From Ardenticatenaceae bacterium (GTDB lineage Bacteria; Chloroflexota; Anaerolineae; Promineifilales; Promineifilaceae): a stretch of 64,000 nt of DNA. The translations under genes were made by a program, and so were the position numbers. The stretch spans positions 1-64,000 of the forward strand of contig JACKBN010000013.1 in assembly GCA_020634565.1 (NCBI GenBank). Reading direction: 5' to 3'. Positions within the stretch are counted from its first letter, which is position 1. Every line of letters begins with the position of its first letter. The notes below the pieces were generated by a model, which did not search any database, was not told where the DNA came from, and saw only the letters and a program-made list of their open reading frames with translations. This document shows, piece after piece, positions 60,432-64,000 of the stretch.

Positions 60432-61991
60432 TTAGAACTGTCGATAATCTGTATCATCGAGATTGGCTCCATAAGGATAAATGGGCTTTGCATCAACTCG
60501 ATTTCGACTGGAAACAAAAACACGGGAAAACATTGGATGCACACAAAACATATCATTAGTCGCCGTAACAAGCCTATTTGGAACTGTATATTCAAACAAA
60601 CCTTTATGATAGCGATCTGTTTCTTCTTCCATGATCACTCTTCCAATAATCCCAACCTCAATTAGCATTGTCTTAAATTTGAAAAAATCATCGGTTTCCA
60701 TCGCTATTTTCCCGTGTGTACGAAAAACTCTCTGCAAATCGCCTAAAGAAAAAATTACGGGTAATTCTGGAATACATCTTTCACACACTTGTCTTGCTTT
60801 TGGATGCACAAATTTGAAAGCATCAAAGACTTCAAAAACCAATATTTCTTCTTCTTTGGCTACACCAGTTAGAATATCCTTTTCTGTTATTTTCAAGATG
60901 TTACCAGAATTTGCTCTATTCAAGTTTGCAATAGAATTTAGCATTTTCAAGAATTGTCTTGGCAATAATTGTGTGTGCCGCAGAATATAAGAAACTGAGT
61001 TTTCTGGTGTGCCAAGTCCATTATATATTTGGTGAGGGAAGATCAGGTTAAATAGTTCTATTGCATCAGATTTATTTGAAATCGTTTTGGCTAGTGTTTT
61101 GGGAACTTCATCTGGAAAATATAAGTTCAGATATTTGTTTAGCCGGTTGGCTCCAAGGATGATTAATTCTGCCGCAGTCCAATGTAAAATCAACTGTCTT
61201 CGAAAATCTTTGGCGGCATTCACAGAAATGTCTTGGAAAACATGGTAGAGTTCTGCAGGAAGACAAAATCTCACATCAACAAACCCAGATGGATGTCGAA
61301 AAGATCCAACGCATTTTATTAACCCTTGCAAGGCATGAACAACTGCATCAATTTCTAAGCGAAAATCATCAAGTGAATCGATCAGGATAATTGCTCTATG
61401 ACCGTTTTCTCTAAAAAACTCTATGCATTTCCGGCGCGTTTCATCAAAGCTTCTTTTATCAAGTCGCCGTAATATTTCCGCGACCATTCCAATAGCCTTA
61501 TCACCTGCATTCTCGCTTAATACATCTGAAACAATCCAGAAGACATCATCTATTGAATTTGCATCTCGAACGCCTATTTTACTTAGATACGCGTTAATGG
61601 AAATTTTTAAATCGGCGCTTATTTTGAGCGTATTTCTGATTTTTGAAAAAATACTAATCCATAGAGTCGATTCCCATAGTTCAGCAATATCTTCTGCAAA
61701 AGGTAATCCTGTACTATGCTGCTGAAAAACTTCAATAATTCTGACTAATGCTTTATTTGTTTGCAGTGAAACAATAACATCATAGTCATCATTAATTAAA
61801 ACATTGTTCAAATAGGTTGTCTTTCCTGATCCCTTTCGGCCAATAATAAATGAGGGCCGATTCCGAAGTCGATTAAATAATTTATTGTGGGTATCGAATA
61901 GATCTCGATAGGCATCAAGATCATCTTCAAATAACTCAGCAGAATCAGGACCAAAAGGCTCATCATGATTTATGTACTGACTTAAGCTCAT
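60432..61991 (-). CDS. P-loop ATPase of the Sll1717 family
   Basis: A 519-residue AAA-like ATPase. Walker A is GRKGSGKTT (Lys57) and Walker B is ILIDSLDDF (Asp205); the rest is alpha-helical. The order (MSLSQY, FGPDSAELFEDDLD) fits the Sll1717 family as I know it. Its role is unknown. It is AT-rich, lacks the ACGGCCGT palindrome and is convergent to the STAND NTPase gene, so it is probably a horizontally acquired singleton. GGAGA lies before ATG 61991; ATG 62060 has no ribosome binding site. Confidence 0.78.
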   Translation of the reverse strand: MSLSQYINHDEPFGPDSAELFEDDLDAYRDLFDTHNKLFNRLRNRPSFIIGRKGSGKTTYLNNVLINDDYDVIVSLQTNKALVRIIEVFQQHSTGLPFAEDIAELWESTLWISIFSKIRNTLKISADLKISINAYLSKIGVRDANSIDDVFWIVSDVLSENAGDKAIGMVAEILRRLDKRSFDETRRKCIEFFRENGHRAIILIDSLDDFRLEIDAVVHALQGLIKCVGSFRHPSGFVDVRFCLPAELYHVFQDISVNAAKDFRRQLILHWTAAELIILGANRLNKYLNLYFPDEVPKTLAKTISNKSDAIELFNLIFPHQIYNGLGTPENSVSYILRHTQLLPRQFLKMLNSIANLNRANSGNILKITEKDILTGVAKEEEILVFEVFDAFKFVHPKARQVCERCIPELPVIFSLGDLQRVFRTHGKIAMETDDFFKFKTMLIEVGIIGRVIMEEETDRYHKGLFEYTVPNRLVTATNDMFCVHPMFSRVFVSSRNRVDAKPIYPYGANLDDTDYRQF

Positions 61992-62147
61992 TTCTAAAAT
62001 TTCTCCGCGTTGATTTGAAAATTTGTTATTGATGACTTTGATAATTGACAACTTCATCAAAGAAAAAAACGACTATGGGACTTTTATTTTTTATCACGAG
62101 CTTATGTCTTCTACCTGACAAAAAAATGTTTAAACACTGTTAACAAA

Positions 62148-63047
62148 ATGATTGAAATGACAACAAACATACTTCCCATATTGTCCGTTCTCACCCTCCT
62201 CATCATTCTCACCCTTTACGAAGCCAAACGGCGGCGGGAAGCGCTGCTGGCAACAGTGGACGTGGTTTCACTGCCGAATTTTGCCTCGCAGGCGTTGGGC
62301 AACAGCCGGGAAATTACCGTCTTTTTGCCGCCGGGGTATGCGCAAGCGCCGCAGCGCCACTACCCCACCCTGTACGTCAACGACGGGCAGGATCAGGAAG
62401 CGCTGCACCTGCGCGAGACGCTGGCTACGTTGTTCCAAAGGCGGCACATTCCGCCCATCATCGTGGTGGCCGTACCCACTAACCCCGACCGCTTGCAGGA
62501 GTACGGAACGGCCGTTTGCCCCAACGCCCAAAATTTAGGCACCAAAGCAGCCGCATACGGCCGTTTCCTCACCACCGAACTCATGCCCACCATCAAGCAG
62601 CAGTTCCGCACCAGCCCCAATCCTGCCGACATCGGCATTTTTGGCGTCTCGCTCGGCGGCTTATCCGCCTTTGACATCGCCTGGAACCACCCCGGTAAAT
62701 TTGGCATTGTGGGCATCATGTCTGGCTCCTTCTGGTGGCGTGCCGCAGAGGACGAAACGCGGATGCCGCCAAACCAGCTCATTGCTCACGCGATGGTGCG
62801 GCAAACGGCCGTAAAGCCCAATCTGCGCTTCTGGTTTGAAGCGGCTACCCAGGACGAAGCCAGCGACCGGGACGGCAACGGTGTCATTGATGCGATTCAA
62901 GATACGTTGGAGCTAATTGCGGAGCTAAAGGTGTTGGGCTTCACGCCCGAAGAAGAGGTTGTGTACGTCGAGGTTCCCGGCGGACGACACAATTACGACA
63001 CATGGTCCCAGCTTTTCCCCCACTTTCTACGCTGGGCCTTCGGCTAA
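62148..63047 (+). CDS. Membrane-anchored esterase of the Fes/IroE-like alpha/beta-hydrolase family
   Basis: A 299-residue hydrolase. An N-terminal transmembrane helix (about 7-23) anchors it outside the cell. VFLPPGYAQAPQRHYPTLYVNDGQ is the family start, read in segments, and the nucleophile elbow is GVSLGGLSA; His is in GGRHNYDTW. A calcium-loop-like DRDGNGVIDA near residue 243 is unusual for this family. No Shine-Dalgarno is seen. It may act as an esterase D-like or siderophore-type enzyme; substrate unknown. Confidence 0.8.
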   Translation: MIEMTTNILPILSVLTLLIILTLYEAKRRREALLATVDVVSLPNFASQALGNSREITVFLPPGYAQAPQRHYPTLYVNDGQDQEALHLRETLATLFQRRHIPPIIVVAVPTNPDRLQEYGTAVCPNAQNLGTKAAAYGRFLTTELMPTIKQQFRTSPNPADIGIFGVSLGGLSAFDIAWNHPGKFGIVGIMSGSFWWRAAEDETRMPPNQLIAHAMVRQTAVKPNLRFWFEAATQDEASDRDGNGVIDAIQDTLELIAELKVLGFTPEEEVVYVEVPGGRHNYDTWSQLFPHFLRWAFG

Positions 63048-63049
63048 TC

Positions 63050-63113
63050 AGACGCAGATGAACGCGGAGAACAAGGAGAAAACCTCCGCGTCCTCCGCGC
63101 TCTTGGCGGTTAA
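63050..63113. repeat. Dispersed repeat with terminator-like tail
   Basis: CAGACGCAGATGAACGCGGAG, then CTCCGCG pairing with CGCGGAG, then TTAATTTTTT. It lies between convergent genes and resembles the other dispersed units in this window; it may also act as a weak terminator. Confidence 0.45.
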
Positions 63114-63123
63114 TTTTTTAATT

Positions 63124-64000
63124 TTACGGGGTGCGGACGGGTTGGTTGGGGCCGCCAGCCACCACAAAGATGTGGCCTACGTCGGTGCCGTTGAAATTGT
63201 TACCAACGGCAGTTCCCACAAAGTCCATCAGCCCGTCACCATTCACATCTCCCAGCGGCAGGGCATCGACGCCCAAATTGTCGCCAGCGATGCTGCCAGT
63301 GATGGTTTGCACCACTTGTGCCGCCTGCGGCCCGTTGCCAGAGATAATGAGCAATTGCCCGCCAGCCGGTGAACCGGCACTGGACGTCCAGGCGCCCATC
63401 ACCAGGTCGCCGTAGCCATCACCGGTGAAGTCGGCCACAGCCCGACCGGGACCAAAACCAGCGCCCGGTTCCCGACCGTTGAAGGTCGCCAGGCGACGGC
63501 CGTCTGCGCCAGAGAAGATGAACGCATTCCCCGTACCGGCCACGCCATCCACGGTAGCATTGTAATCGCCGATGAAAATATCGGGCACGCCGTCAGCGTC
63601 ATAATCACCCGCGCCAGAAGCGAAGAATTGGCCAAATACCGAGGCATCTTCTGGCACTTTGGGCGTGAGCGTGTACACGATGCTGCCATCTGCACCAGAG
63701 AACACATACGCTTCGCCACCGCCAAACGGCCCGGCATTCATCGCGCTCATCACCTGATCGGGCACACCGTCGCCGTTCACATCGCCCACTGGCCCGGTGC
63801 CGCTGCCCAACTGCGCCCCGGCCGATGGCCCTTCATGCTGCCACAGCAAAGTGCCATCGGCACCAGAAAACAGATGCGCACGGCCAGAATTGTCCGCATT
63901 GCCAAAGGCGGCCCCGATGACCAAATCTGCATGGCCGTCACCGTTCACATCCCCCGCGCCAGCTACGGCCGAACCAAACCGTTCGCCCGCATTACCATCC
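63124..64000 (-). CDS. FG-GAP/VCBS-repeat protein, incomplete at the window edge
   Basis: At least 292 residues of a secreted beta-propeller protein; the beginning lies beyond position 64000. Seven or more blades carry calcium loops of the DVNGDGxxD or DADGVPD type with FSGADG segments, as in FG-GAP/integrin-alpha-like repeats. Such proteins bind other proteins or carbohydrates on the cell surface. The C-terminus GGPNQPVRTP lacks the LPMVIKN-like tail of the others. No enzymatic domain is visible in this part. Confidence 0.85.
   Translation of the reverse strand, partial: DGNAGERFGSAVAGAGDVNGDGHADLVIGAAFGNADNSGRAHLFSGADGTLLWQHEGPSAGAQLGSGTGPVGDVNGDGVPDQVMSAMNAGPFGGGEAYVFSGADGSIVYTLTPKVPEDASVFGQFFASGAGDYDADGVPDIFIGDYNATVDGVAGTGNAFIFSGADGRRLATFNGREPGAGFGPGRAVADFTGDGYGDLVMGAWTSSAGSPAGGQLLIISGNGPQAAQVVQTITGSIAGDNLGVDALPLGDVNGDGLMDFVGTAVGNNFNGTDVGHIFVVAGGPNQPVRTP

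Noticed and set aside
1..64000. CRISPR array
   Set aside because: No regularly spaced direct repeats of 24-40 bases were seen; recurring elements here are palindromes at irregular spacing.

Overview
The window looks like a contig from an uncultured Chloroflexota bacterium, probably Anaerolineae-like. This is an inference from gene content and style: large MalT-type LuxR regulators, DUF4038 glycosidases, DUF4386 membrane proteins, secreted proteins ending in a short LPMVxKN-like tail, and moderately GC-rich coding DNA. No rRNA, tRNA or CRISPR array was found. The strongest sequence-wide signal is a palindrome, ACGGCCGT (often AACGGCCGTT). By hand I count about 105 copies, within about 147 CGGCCG cores, in genes and spacers on both strands. 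Chance would give one or two. It resembles the HIP1 palindrome of cyanobacteria.

0-15.5 kb: one tightly packed minus-strand polysaccharide operon. A NusG/RfaH-like antiterminator (15.5 kb) is followed by GDP-mannose 3,5-epimerase, a Wzm/Wzt-type ABC exporter, a family 2 glycosyltransferase, a polysaccharide deacetylase and a DUF5060/DUF4038 lipoprotein glycosidase. Next come a hexapeptide acyltransferase, the CDP-glucose genes rfbF and rfbG, an RmlC-like epimerase, a second DUF4038 glycosidase, a SAF-type oxidoreductase and a secreted SGNH esterase. An IS903-like insertion sequence with intact 13-bp inverted repeats and a 9-bp target duplication lies between the antiterminator gene and the operon.

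16-20.5 kb: a sugar-salvage cassette on the minus strand (GH4 glycosidase, galactokinase-like GHMP kinase, sugar nucleotidyltransferase, BadF/NAGK-type kinase). 20.5-27 kb: an ABM-domain protein, glutamate dehydrogenase with a clear terminator, a secreted beta-propeller protein, a small membrane protein and a MecA-like penicillin-binding lipoprotein.

27-41 kb: accessory metabolism and regulation. There are two zinc-type dehydrogenase/quinone reductases, several small membrane proteins, two copies of an unnamed 70-78-residue protein family, an alpha/beta hydrolase, an Rrf2 repressor with matching operators, an AraC/GyrI regulator and two ~900-residue LuxR/MalT-type ATPase regulators. 41-45.3 kb: two secreted surface proteins and an O-antigen-ligase/TPR protein. 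45.5-49 kb: two SRPBCC proteins, an MFS transporter and an aldo/keto reductase.

49-53 kb: two half ABC transporters on the plus strand, probably a heterodimer. The first is broken by three single-base homopolymer indels. The second carries a palindromic intergenic repeat inside its ATPase domain. 53-64 kb: an AT-rich DUF4238 gene, an amidase, a PAP2 phosphatase, a large NACHT-like STAND NTPase, an AT-rich Sll1717-type P-loop ATPase, an esterase, and an FG-GAP repeat protein cut by the window edge. The DUF4238 and Sll1717-type genes lack the ACGGCCGT motif and look foreign.
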